A stretch of DNA of 14,657 nt, taken from CALGLS01 sp047626155 (lineage in GTDB: Bacteria > Bacteroidota > Bacteroidia > Chitinophagales > Saprospiraceae). The notes below the pieces were generated by a model that saw nothing but the letters and a program-made list of their open reading frames with translations, was not told the origin of the DNA and searched no databases. The stretch is taken from contig JBLHRR010000143.1 in assembly GCA_047626155.1 (NCBI GenBank), positions 1 through 14,657 on the forward strand, read 5' to 3'. A program made the position numbers and the translations under genes. Below, piece after piece: positions 1 through 7,958 of the stretch. Position 1 is the first letter of the stretch, and the number at the start of each line of letters is the position of its first letter.

Positions 1-147
1 TACTTTCTTTTTATCAATTAAAGATAAGGGAAGTTTGGCTTTGTACTTTCCGTACATCTCTAGGTCATCTTCGGCTATATTGAGTTGTTTGGCAATTTTG
101 GTAATGTGATGCAAGGTTGCTTTTTTTGCAATATCTATATCAGTCAT
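1..147 (-). CDS. fhs: Formate-tetrahydrofolate ligase, N-terminal fragment (cut by window edge)
   Basis: Reading the minus strand from the ATG at 147 gives 49 codons with no stop before the window edge. The peptide begins MTDIDIAKKATLHHITKIAK and continues with an EDDLEMYGKYKAKLPLSLID-type segment. This matches the N-terminus of formate-tetrahydrofolate ligase, whose family start is a 'SDIEIA...ITEIAKKLGI..DDLE.YGKYKAK' pattern. The full enzyme is usually about 555 residues, so more than 90% lies outside the window, including the ATP-binding loop. The family ligates formate to tetrahydrofolate with ATP in the cytoplasm, giving 10-formyl-THF for one-carbon metabolism. It is transcribed divergently from the YceI-type gene at 486. 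The identification rests only on the N-terminal pattern, but that pattern is distinctive. Confidence 0.9.
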   Translation of the reverse strand, partial: MTDIDIAKKATLHHITKIAKQLNIAEDDLEMYGKYKAKLPLSLIDKKKV

Positions 148-485
148 AGGTGGTTTGTATTGTATTTAGTGGTGTTAAATGGTAATGTATTACGCAGGAA
201 AGGTAGGGAAAGTTTTGAGGTTGAGACAATGTATAGGCCTTAAAATGATGGAAATGATGGGAAATTTCTATAATTCTTACTGAATAAGCGGATCAGGTAG
301 ATAAGCTGCTGAAAGCTCCATCAAAATGTGGCACTTTGACTAATTCAGCTTGCAACATTGAAGCTCGAAAACCTGTTATGTTTTGGAAGTATTCGAAACG
401 TACTTCATTTCCAGTGCACTAAGCACAGCTGAAAAAAGCCAAAGGTCTCTTAACTATTCCAATAACAATAAACGCTAATCAAATA
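148..485. other. Divergent intergenic region, no gene seen
   Basis: These 338 bases separate the divergent starts of fhs and the YceI-type gene and should hold both promoters. I found no ORF that looks coding and no convincing TAnnTTTG box of the Bacteroidota type on either strand. One small hairpin is visible: GAAGTA at 386-391 and TACTTC at 401-406, around a TTCGAAACG loop. It could be an operator-like palindrome or chance. The 60 bases before 486 are A-rich, which is usual before Bacteroidota start codons. Confidence 0.5.
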
Positions 486-2471
486 ATGAGAATTTCTATT
501 TTTGTTTTTCTACTCCTCGGAATTACCGAAACATTTTTTGCGCAAACTGCAGGTGAATTGATCCTTTTTGTTCAGGAAGATCAAAAGGTTTCACAACAAT
601 TACTAGCAGAAGATTTGGCTGCTATTGAAAAAGTAGCTGCTGGACAAAATGTAACATTGAAGGTCGTTAATTTGAAAGGGGAGGCACCTGAATTTATAAG
701 CTTTACACCTGCGTTAGTATTCCAAAATCATTTGGGGCGTTCGGTTTTCAGAGGCCGATACAAAGCCCTGGGGCGTCTAACAAACTTTGTCCGTGCTGCT
801 CAATGGGAACCACAAGAAGCAACTGATTACCAAAAGAAAAACATCATGTATCTCCGCAGAGGCAAATCCGTCTTAGCGTCTCCGGTAAAAATAACCGCAC
901 TCTCGGGAACGATACCTAAGGGCTTTTCTGCCAGTGAGTTTGATGAGGAGGCGAGAAGTGGATTGATAAAAGGAATGTCCGAATTTGAATACAAAAAGGA
1001 AATGACTTTACCTGCTGCTGCCCGTTTATTTTACATGGATTTCTATCCTTACCGGGACAAGAAAGGGGGACTCTTCGTGAAGCTACGAGTATATTCCATG
1101 TTCAATTGTGTGGAACAGGTTTATGAGTCAGAGAGCTCACTATATAATAAGTCAGGAAATGTAAGTGCATTGTTTGAACAAGCGGGTCGTCAGATGGAGG
1201 AGGCTGTTTTGGCGGAATTAAACAATCCAAAATACGGGGATGGTATTGAACCAATCCTGAATAGCTTATCTGTTGCATCCTTTGAAAGCCTAGGCTTGCC
1301 TTTGCCGGAATATACTGGAGAAGAAAAGTTAAAACCAAATTATGGGGACCTCAAGACCGTAGATTATTGGGCCTTTGAAAAGCCAGTGCTAGAATCTTTG
1401 CCTGCTTTGCAATTTCAATTTCCATCTCCACTCGATCATTATGCAGGTGAAGCCAAAAAAGTGGATGCTTATTTTGATGTTCCGGATATCCGGACACTGA
1501 AAGGAATTAAGGGGGAGATATTTGTAGCGACCAAATCCATTACGATGGGAGATGCGGCATTGGATGACCATGTATTTCATTCTTATTTAAAAACAGAACA
1601 ACATCCAGTTTCTTCTTATCGCTTTGTTATTGTAGATGCACCTAACAAACTAATTCCGGGTGAAGTTCAACGCATTGAATTAGAAGGTGATTTCGAGATG
1701 AACGGTAAAAAAGTAAAACTTCCTGCAGTTGGAACAGTGGAGCTGATCGCCAATGAAAAAGGGGAGCCTCGCTTGCACGTAACCGGGCAGTTTAACCTGG
1801 CGCTGCGAGAACTCTATGGTATTAAAGGGCCTGATGGCCCCAAGGAAGCGAGCGATAATTTAAAGTTTAAACTCAATTTTCTAATGCGCCCACCTTTGGA
1901 ATTGGTAGAAGCGGAGAAATTTGAAACCTTAGCTCGTACTATAAAACCTGTTTTAGCAGGAGCCACTACAATAGAACCTGAAACGAAGAATACCAATGAA
2001 ACAGGAACAATCAAATGGCGAGCGTCTACAAAAATGTACAAGGCAGAAGGGAATTTTACCGAATGGAATTTTACCAAACTCAATATTCCAAATGGGGATA
2101 TGGAAAAAATAGAGGCAGATTTGGAAATTGATCTCGCCAGTATTACTGAAAAGAGTAGTCTCCTAGTCAAACATGTCAAGTCAGATAAGTTTTTGGATGT
2201 GGAGGTTTATCCTTATGCTCGGATTAAAATAAGAGGGGCTAAGAAAAATAGTAACAATACATATACGGGAGAAGCGGTTTTGGAAATGAAAGAGGTGAAA
2301 GCTCCTGTTTCTTTTGTATTTGAAGTGTTGTCGGAATCTCCCCTGCGGGTTCGAGGGACTTGTGAAATATCGAGGAAGGTGTTTAATGTTGGTAAAGTGA
2401 AGAAGCGAGGTGGTGTTAGTGAATTGGTTGAGGTGGAGCTTGAAGTAGATTTGGAACCTGATGAGCGTTAG
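486..2471 (+). CDS. Secreted protein with tandem YceI-like domains
   Basis: A 661-residue protein. Residues 1-20 form a signal peptide ending in FFAQ, so it is exported. Residues 21-130 look like a small alpha/beta (possibly thioredoxin-fold-like) region, and I do not recognise 130-320. Residues about 325-468 and 505-655 each read as YceI-like lipocalin-type beta barrels. The second is the clearer: it has the 'G.F.eWnf' start, 'vkSdKFLDVEvYPya' in the middle and a 'G.A.LemKevkaPVsF' strand. The first is more diverged but shows the same order of elements, including 'SYLKTEQHPVSSYRFVI' and a 'GDFEMNGKKVKLP' strand. YceI proteins are periplasmic and several bind polyisoprenoids; the ligand here cannot be told. 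Single-domain YceI proteins are about 190 residues, so this is an enlarged form. The ATG at 486 gives a clean signal peptide and is preceded by A-rich sequence. It stands alone, ending just before a long hairpin element. Confidence 0.85.
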   Translation: MRISIFVFLLLGITETFFAQTAGELILFVQEDQKVSQQLLAEDLAAIEKVAAGQNVTLKVVNLKGEAPEFISFTPALVFQNHLGRSVFRGRYKALGRLTNFVRAAQWEPQEATDYQKKNIMYLRRGKSVLASPVKITALSGTIPKGFSASEFDEEARSGLIKGMSEFEYKKEMTLPAAARLFYMDFYPYRDKKGGLFVKLRVYSMFNCVEQVYESESSLYNKSGNVSALFEQAGRQMEEAVLAELNNPKYGDGIEPILNSLSVASFESLGLPLPEYTGEEKLKPNYGDLKTVDYWAFEKPVLESLPALQFQFPSPLDHYAGEAKKVDAYFDVPDIRTLKGIKGEIFVATKSITMGDAALDDHVFHSYLKTEQHPVSSYRFVIVDAPNKLIPGEVQRIELEGDFEMNGKKVKLPAVGTVELIANEKGEPRLHVTGQFNLALRELYGIKGPDGPKEASDNLKFKLNFLMRPPLELVEAEKFETLARTIKPVLAGATTIEPETKNTNETGTIKWRASTKMYKAEGNFTEWNFTKLNIPNGDMEKIEADLEIDLASITEKSSLLVKHVKSDKFLDVEVYPYARIKIRGAKKNSNNTYTGEAVLEMKEVKAPVSFVFEVLSESPLRVRGTCEISRKVFNVGKVKKRGGVSELVEVELEVDLEPDER

Positions 2472-2486
2472 TGTTTAACATTCCCT

Positions 2487-2626
2487 AAACTTGAGTCTAC
2501 TTCGAAAAGTCATAGCAAGGGGCGATTTGAAAAATTTAGTAAACCCGCCTGCTCCCGCAACGGGCAGGTCTCAAATATTTTGCAAATGGAGCCTGTTTTT
2601 GACTTTTCGTAGGGAACTCAATTTTA
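2487..2626. repeat. 140-base long-hairpin (MITE-like) element
   Basis: Almost the whole segment folds on itself. The left arm from AAACTTGAGT at 2487 through CGAAAAGTCA pairs with the right arm at 2600-2626 (TGACTTTTCG and following). Pairing resumes inside with ATTTGAAAAATTT against the complement of AAATATTTTGCAAAT. The tip is a GC-rich hairpin at 2548-2568: CCTG(CT)CCCG, loop CAA, then CGGGCAGG. It fills the gap between two converging genes and encodes nothing credible. It could stop or stabilise both transcripts. Its architecture is that of a miniature inverted-repeat or REP-type element, but no second copy lies in this window, so its repetitive nature is an inference. Confidence 0.7.
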
Positions 2627-2665
2627 GAAAACGTAATCATAACATTAATAATACAAAAAAACAAA

Positions 2666-5134
2666 TCACCGAATCCGTCGCTGCTCTTCCTGCGAACTAG
2701 TCGATCTACGACGTTTTCCTTTCACTGTTTTTTTACCAAAATTAGCAGAATAACTCAAGCGAATAACCCGCGTTTCAACATCAACAGTCAACGTATTTTC
2801 CAAATCCAGTTCCGGAACATTCGTTTTGGATTTCCAAATATTCGTTCGGAAAACATCACTACAATTCAAACGAAGCATCCCATTTCTAAAACGTTTTTGT
2901 AAACCTAAATTGAGATAGCCACGTGGCTGCACTTCCAGCAAACCATAATAAGCCGCCGTCTTATACTGTCCGGCAACTTCCAAGGTGAGTTGATTGGGTA
3001 GCTTTACGGTATTGACCAAATCAAAAATTAGGCGCTTACTATCTAAGTGAATATCCGAATCCTTTTCTTGAACAATGACACGTTCCAGACTTCCTGAAGT
3101 CTTGCTTTGGATATTCCACCAGTCTGTTGGATTAAAAGGAATGAGGATGCTCAGTCCGGCTGAATGTTCTTCATCCAAATTAAGAGTCGTATAGAACTGC
3201 GTATTGGTTTCCGGGTCAAGAACGGGTTGGTAAGTCGCAATGATATCCGTGCTGTAACTGTATTGTAAGGTTAGCAATACGGTTTTAACTTTATAACTCG
3301 TTTTTAGATTGTTAGAAAATCCAGGTTGTAATTTAGGATTGCCAATGAAAAAAGTACTGGGATCGATGAAGGTAACAAAGGGAGCCAATTCATTAAAGGC
3401 CGGTCGGGAAATTCTTCGGCTATAGGATAATTGGAATTGGTCTAATTCATTAGTTTTTCGGGAAAAGAAAAAGCTGGGAAAGAAATTGCCATATTGTTGG
3501 TCAAGAAATTTCGGATTGTCAGGAGTAGCAAGTAGGTAATCGGTATACTCATAACGAAGGCCAATACTCATTTTTGTTTTGGCATTTATGCTGTAATCGA
3601 CAGATCCGTAAGCAGCTCCGATGCGTTCCTCTAACTCATAATCCTGACTGAATTGTTCCAGTTTTATTTCATTTCCACCAATAATTTCATTAGCAATAAC
3701 GGTATTGCCGAATTGACTACCAGCTCCTTTCAGACCGATCTGAAAACTTAACTGATCGTTCAGGCTCTTGTTATAATCCACTTTTGTAGATATATTGTTA
3801 ATCGGTGTTTTGCTGTTGAGTAGAACCTCTGATTTGGACAATAGATTATTCTCTCCATCATAAAAGTCATTAAAGTAAGTTGAAGGATTGTCATTATTAA
3901 AATGTAAGTAATCGACATCGAAACTGATGCTTTCCGCTGTTTGAAATTTATGTTGGAGGTTTACATTAAACATCCCATATCGTTTTTCACTACTTTCTTC
4001 ATTTAGGTTTTCAATAATTGAAAAAGGATTGTTTGATGTTAGGTATGTAGATATGTTGTTGGAAGTGTTTTCGAAGTTGGTGAAATAACCAGATGCCAGG
4101 ACGCCAAGGATCGTCTTTTTACTAAGGTTGTAATCCAATCCAATGGAAACGGAATTCCTTAAGCTCTCTCCATCGCGGTCATTTTCTGAATCTGTGGTTA
4201 CGAGGTCGCCCATTTGGTTTACCTTTCGGTCAAAGAGATAGGTCTGTTTTGTAAAACGATGACTTAAAGAGTAGCTACCATAAAGATTGTATTTCTCTGT
4301 CCGGTGATTTAAGTTTACCGAAGCGCTATATTTTAGCTTTCTACCAAAACCAATCTTGGCAGAGTAAGAACCATTCGTACCCAGTTCTTTATTTTTCTTT
4401 AGCAAAATATTGATGACTCCACCATTTCCTTCCGCATCCAAATGTGCGGGAGGCGTATCGTACAATTCTATTTTTTCAATATTACTTGCATCTATTCCCC
4501 GAAGAATATCCAAAATGGTATTCATAGGCAACCGACTAATTTTCCCATTAATCAAAACCTGAACACCTGACTTACCATTAATGCTAATGACCTCGCCAAT
4601 TTCATTAACATCCACACCAGGAGAGCGCGACAAAACTTCAAGCGCATTCCCGCCAGCAGAGGTAATACTGTTGTTTACATTGATAACAATTCGATCCATT
4701 TTTTGCTCATACAATGGTCGTAAAGCGGCTACTACGACTTCTTCCATAAGGGCTTCATTCTCCTTCAAGGTTAGCGGCGCTATCTGAAGATCGACGATTC
4801 CATCAAAATGAAATGACTGTGCATAAACCGTTTCAAACCCAATCATAGATACCGAAATAAGATAATTATCGCTTGATATCTGATTGAATTGGTACAAACC
4901 ATTTTCATCTGAAACCGCTCCTTTTACAAGACTGGAATCTTCTTGTAACAATAAAAGTACATTTGTAAAAGCAAGAGGATCTTCGGTTTGGGAGGTGATC
5001 TTCCCAGAAATAGCAGATTGGCTTAATGCCCATTGACAGAGTAAAAGAGACAAGATAAGAAGCTTCGATTTTTTGTTGGAGCTCTGAGATGGAAAGGTTT
5101 TAAGCCTTGATATGTTAAGAGAGGTCGGATTCAT
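2666..5134 (-). CDS. TonB-dependent receptor-like outer-membrane beta-barrel protein
   Basis: An 822-residue outer-membrane protein. An N-terminal signal segment (charged KKSK at about 21-24, hydrophobic core at 25-39) is followed by a carboxypeptidase-like regulatory beta-sandwich at about 41-125 ('ISGKITSQTEDPLAFTNVLL ... YQFNQI.. YLISVSMIGFE'). The plug domain spans about 130-250, with 'SAGGNALEVLSRSPGVDVNE', 'INGKSGVQVLINGK', 'IEKIELYDTPPA' and 'GNGGVINILLKK'. The rest is alternating beta strands of the barrel, ending in a signature-like strand 'VIRLSYSANFGKK' plus a basic tail. This architecture is the outer-membrane beta-barrel family 3 type of Bacteroidota, which imports unknown large ligands or is otherwise uncharacterised. 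No SusD partner lies beside it, so a glycan-utilisation role is not supported. The start at 5134 is the only Met before the signal peptide. A copy of the MITE-like element lies about 55 bases upstream of the start. Confidence 0.9.
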   Translation of the reverse strand: MNPTSLNISRLKTFPSQSSNKKSKLLILSLLLCQWALSQSAISGKITSQTEDPLAFTNVLLLLQEDSSLVKGAVSDENGLYQFNQISSDNYLISVSMIGFETVYAQSFHFDGIVDLQIAPLTLKENEALMEEVVVAALRPLYEQKMDRIVINVNNSITSAGGNALEVLSRSPGVDVNEIGEVISINGKSGVQVLINGKISRLPMNTILDILRGIDASNIEKIELYDTPPAHLDAEGNGGVINILLKKNKELGTNGSYSAKIGFGRKLKYSASVNLNHRTEKYNLYGSYSLSHRFTKQTYLFDRKVNQMGDLVTTDSENDRDGESLRNSVSIGLDYNLSKKTILGVLASGYFTNFENTSNNISTYLTSNNPFSIIENLNEESSEKRYGMFNVNLQHKFQTAESISFDVDYLHFNNDNPSTYFNDFYDGENNLLSKSEVLLNSKTPINNISTKVDYNKSLNDQLSFQIGLKGAGSQFGNTVIANEIIGGNEIKLEQFSQDYELEERIGAAYGSVDYSINAKTKMSIGLRYEYTDYLLATPDNPKFLDQQYGNFFPSFFFSRKTNELDQFQLSYSRRISRPAFNELAPFVTFIDPSTFFIGNPKLQPGFSNNLKTSYKVKTVLLTLQYSYSTDIIATYQPVLDPETNTQFYTTLNLDEEHSAGLSILIPFNPTDWWNIQSKTSGSLERVIVQEKDSDIHLDSKRLIFDLVNTVKLPNQLTLEVAGQYKTAAYYGLLEVQPRGYLNLGLQKRFRNGMLRLNCSDVFRTNIWKSKTNVPELDLENTLTVDVETRVIRLSYSANFGKKTVKGKRRRSTSSQEEQRRIR

Positions 5135-5189
5135 TCTGTTCGTCGTTTTGTTTTGCCTTGTTTAAAGTAAACTAAGCCTTGAATACTCT

Positions 5190-5281
5190 AAGTGACAACA
5201 AAAAATTAAATCCCGATTTGGAAACGATTATGTAAATCAAAATGACCAAAGAAATCGGGAAATTATTTTGTGTGTAATATT
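5190..5281. repeat. MITE-like palindromic element, copy 1 (short form)
   Basis: This matches the element at 7959-8083 in the same orientation. Shared blocks are AAAAATTAA before TCCCGATTTGG, then AAACGATTATGTAAATCAAA, GACCAAAG, and AAATCGGGAAATTATTTT with GTGTAATA after it. The outer stem is CCCGATTT (5212-5219) with AAATCGGG (5252-5259). Unlike copy 2, it lacks the second arm TGATTTACATAATCGTTTCC. The missing 33 bases are exactly those between two ACCAAAG repeats in copy 2. It lies between the receptor gene's start and the stop of the TIR-SDR gene. Confidence 0.85.
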
Positions 5282-5322
5282 AAAGGTAAACAACAAAAAA
5301 AACAAATCAGAATTTAGCAGGT

Positions 5323-5350
5323 GATTTTTTATCTTCTTTGATAAAAAATC
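5323..5350 (-). terminator. Possible transcription terminator hairpin after the TIR-TPR-SDR gene
   Basis: GATTTTTTATC (5323-5333) and GATAAAAAATC (5340-5350) form a perfect 11-base stem around a 6-base loop, 22 bases beyond the stop codon of the TIR-TPR-SDR gene. The stem is AT-rich, and the nearest long T-run on the minus strand lies about 25 bases further on (around 5293-5302). It is therefore a weak or atypical intrinsic terminator, and it could instead be a 3'-end stabilising hairpin. Confidence 0.4.
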
Positions 5351-5371
5351 CGAAAGTTGTAAAAGAAGTCT

Positions 5372-7927
5372 TTATGAGTTGTTTCTGCCAGAACGATGAA
5401 TAAAGATATTACTTGCCTGTTGCGTCCCCATTATCACGATGTCTTGAATAGTGACATGAGCAGGAGCATTGGCCATATAGAAAATCGCATCGGCTACATC
5501 AGAAGAAGTCAATGGATTGAAGTCATTATAAATTTTAGCACGTTCTTTATCGCCATCAAAGCGAACTACTGCGAACTCTGTCTCTTCCACGTGACCGGGA
5601 CTAACTTGTCCGACTCGAATACCATGTTTAAACAAATCGAGACGCATACCTTTGGTCAAGGCATCTACCGCATGTTTGGAAGCACAATAGACAGCACCAT
5701 TGGGGTAAACCTCATGTCCAGCGCTAGAACAGATGTTAATAATTTGCCCATGGCCACGAGCCACCATTCCCGGGGAAACAATCCGTGTCGTGTATAACAG
5801 TCCTTTTACATTGGTGTCCAACATGACTTCCCAATGTTTTACATCTCCTTCATGGATAGGGTCAAAGCCTTTTGCGAGGCCAGCGTTATTGATTAAGAGA
5901 TCAATGTTTTCCCATTCCGGCCCCATGGAATTATAACATCTCTTAGCCGCAGAAAGATAACGGACATCAAAGTCAAGGACTGTAATGTCGTTGTTGTATT
6001 TGCTTTGTAATTCTTTTTTGAATTCGTTCAAACGTCCTTCCCGTCTTCCGGTTAATATTAAACGATGTCCAGCTTTTGCAAAAAGAATGGCAGTTGCTTT
6101 TCCTATGCCAGAGGTGGCGCCGGTAATCATAATGGTTTTCACCGTATTATTGCTTTGTCTATTTGGAGGCGTGAGCGGAGTAGAATCTATTTCGATTTCT
6201 TCTTCGGCCTTTGGTTCTGGAGAGACGATAATAACTTCCCGATCTGAAAGGCTGTCTTCAACTTCATCTTTTTCCAACAATAGTTCCGCAATTTCCAGAT
6301 CGAGCTCATTCTGATCTTTCATTTCATTCATTAATGCTTCTTCAGGATCAAGGTAATCTTCAATTTCCTCTGGAGTTACTACCTCTGGAGTTACTTCCTC
6401 TAACTCCTCTAATTGTTCTACTTCCTCTACCTCTTCCAATTGTTCTACCGCTTGATTCGTTTCTTCTAACTCAGCTTGCAAATATGATTCATACCAAAAG
6501 GCGATGTCATTATCCGGTGTTCTTAATTCAGAATTAATCGAAAAAGCTTTTTCATAATACATAGCCGCTTTTTCTCTCTTCTCCATTCCGTAATAAATTA
6601 AAGCCAGGTCGTAGTTTGCAAAAGGGTGCTCAGGTTGAATGGCAAGGGTGAACTCTAGTTGGTTGATGGCCTTTTTAGGCTTCTCCAAGACTTCATGTAA
6701 TAACATGGCGTACTCGTAATGAGCGGCAATATTCGCAGGATTCATTTGAATGGCATTTTTAAAAGAATGCTCTGCTGATTTTGGATTATCGGAAAAATGG
6801 TGAAATAGAATTCTACCTAGTGTCAAATGATAGTTGGAGTTATCTGGGCGAAACTCAACAGCTTGTTCGGCATGCTGTTTTGCCAAATCAAAAGCTTCGT
6901 TACTGCTCTCAATCAGCGCCAGATAATAATGTGCTTCTGCACTTTTTCTGTTTGCGTTCAAGTACTGATTTAGCTCCCGAGCAGCAGTGATTTCGTCTCC
7001 GTTTTCAATTAGTTGATCAACTCTTTCGAAGAATCGAAGTTTCATTTTATTGGTTAACTCACTTTCAGAGTCTTCCTCGTTTTGAATTTCATTCCAGTTC
7101 TGGAAGGAATCGGAATCAATATCTTCATTAGTAGTTTCTGCTTCGGATTCCCCTTCTTCTCGTTCAAAAATAGAAGAAAAAATTTGCTGAGTCTCTTCTT
7201 GTTCTTTCTTCATCTGAATCGCAGACTCTTGGATTTCCGGATCATTAATTTCAGGATCTGTAACAGGGGTGTTAGAAATATTCAATTCCTTTTTGATGGC
7301 TTCTAATTCCTGCTCGGGTGGGGTAGGCGGCTGGCTTTCTTTCTGGAAAGTGTTGATTAGATCTTGTTTACCAATTTTATTAAAAAACAAAGAATAATGA
7401 TCCGATTGTAGTTGCTCTAAAGTCCAATAGTCGGTGTCTCGCAACATCCGTAAGAACTCTCCAATTTCGGCAGAAATAAGTCTAACACATTTTAATTCCT
7501 TTTCAAATTCGTCCATTTTTCCTTTCGGAATGGTATCCTTAGTCTTCCGCAACTTCAGATACCGCTCTTGCCAGAAGTTCATATAGTTAATCAAATCTGA
7601 AATACGACTGAATTGCGTTGGTTGAGCTTCCGTTCCATTTTCTGGATTGGATCCTACGATTATGGCCTGAATTCGGTTTCCCTGAATTCCCTTTGCCAAC
7701 AATTCTAATGCATCAACCATGCAATGACTTGACTTCAGGAAATTGTCGCTAATCAACATAAAGACTTCACCATCTGCTTTGAGCAACTCTTTTGCAATGC
7801 TACTGTTAGAATGCTCTCCAATGAAATGTCTAAAGGTAATCCCTGCTTTCGAAAGGTCAGCCTCGAATTCCTTGGCAGCAGCTTTGTTATCGAGAGAATA
7901 AGCGAGTAACTTTGGATTGTTTTTCAT
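5372..7927 (-). CDS. TIR - TPR - short-chain dehydrogenase fusion protein
   Basis: An 851-residue, apparently cytoplasmic fusion (no signal peptide). Residues 1-185 are a TIR-like domain: 'LLAYSLDN' start, 'VFMLISDNFLKSSHCMVDAL' around 55-73, then a helical extension. At the usual W-C-x-x-E site it reads H68-C69-M-V-D72, so Asp replaces the NAD-cleaving Glu. Residues about 195-295 are a Glu-rich linker. Residues 293-480 hold about five TPR-like helical repeats ('AEAHYYLALIE', 'NSNYHLTLGRIL', 'IAAHYEYAMLL', 'PFANYDLALIYYGM'). Residues 485-592 are very acidic low-complexity sequence. Residues 596-851 are a complete SDR resembling YdfG 3-hydroxy-acid dehydrogenase: TGATSGIG 602-609, NNAG 680-683, tetrad N706, S734, Y747, K751. 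Such SDRs oxidise or reduce small hydroxy acids with NADP(H). The start at 7927 (ATG) is preferred over a TTG at 7966, which lies inside the flanking repeat. The substrate and the purpose of the fusion are unknown. Confidence 0.85.
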   Translation of the reverse strand: MKNNPKLLAYSLDNKAAAKEFEADLSKAGITFRHFIGEHSNSSIAKELLKADGEVFMLISDNFLKSSHCMVDALELLAKGIQGNRIQAIIVGSNPENGTEAQPTQFSRISDLINYMNFWQERYLKLRKTKDTIPKGKMDEFEKELKCVRLISAEIGEFLRMLRDTDYWTLEQLQSDHYSLFFNKIGKQDLINTFQKESQPPTPPEQELEAIKKELNISNTPVTDPEINDPEIQESAIQMKKEQEETQQIFSSIFEREEGESEAETTNEDIDSDSFQNWNEIQNEEDSESELTNKMKLRFFERVDQLIENGDEITAARELNQYLNANRKSAEAHYYLALIESSNEAFDLAKQHAEQAVEFRPDNSNYHLTLGRILFHHFSDNPKSAEHSFKNAIQMNPANIAAHYEYAMLLHEVLEKPKKAINQLEFTLAIQPEHPFANYDLALIYYGMEKREKAAMYYEKAFSINSELRTPDNDIAFWYESYLQAELEETNQAVEQLEEVEEVEQLEELEEVTPEVVTPEEIEDYLDPEEALMNEMKDQNELDLEIAELLLEKDEVEDSLSDREVIIVSPEPKAEEEIEIDSTPLTPPNRQSNNTVKTIMITGATSGIGKATAILFAKAGHRLILTGRREGRLNEFKKELQSKYNNDITVLDFDVRYLSAAKRCYNSMGPEWENIDLLINNAGLAKGFDPIHEGDVKHWEVMLDTNVKGLLYTTRIVSPGMVARGHGQIINICSSAGHEVYPNGAVYCASKHAVDALTKGMRLDLFKHGIRVGQVSPGHVEETEFAVVRFDGDKERAKIYNDFNPLTSSDVADAIFYMANAPAHVTIQDIVIMGTQQASNIFIHRSGRNNS
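6365..6451 (-). repeat. Low-complexity acidic coding repeat in the TIR-TPR-SDR linker
   Basis: Codons 493-521 of the fusion read as near-duplicated acidic units: EQLEEVEEV, EQLEELEEV, then TPEV and VTPE. The plus-strand DNA shows matching imperfect tandem copies, such as ACCTCTGGAGTTACT-type and CTAATTGTTCTACTTCCTCTAC-type blocks. The segment probably grew by slippage and serves as a flexible, charged spacer between the TPR helices and the dehydrogenase. Its length is likely to vary between strains. Confidence 0.7.
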
Positions 7928-7958
7928 CGTGATAAATAATTGGAATTTTAAATGCTTT

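Noticed and set aside
2491..2700. A 69-codon plus-strand frame within the long hairpin between the converging genes
   Set aside because: It is made almost wholly of inverted-repeat sequence, overlaps the end of the receptor gene in antisense, and has no family pattern.
5396..5797. A 133-codon plus-strand frame inside the SDR part of the fusion gene
   Set aside because: It lies opposite conserved SDR motifs, so it is most likely a coding shadow. The peptide shows no family pattern.
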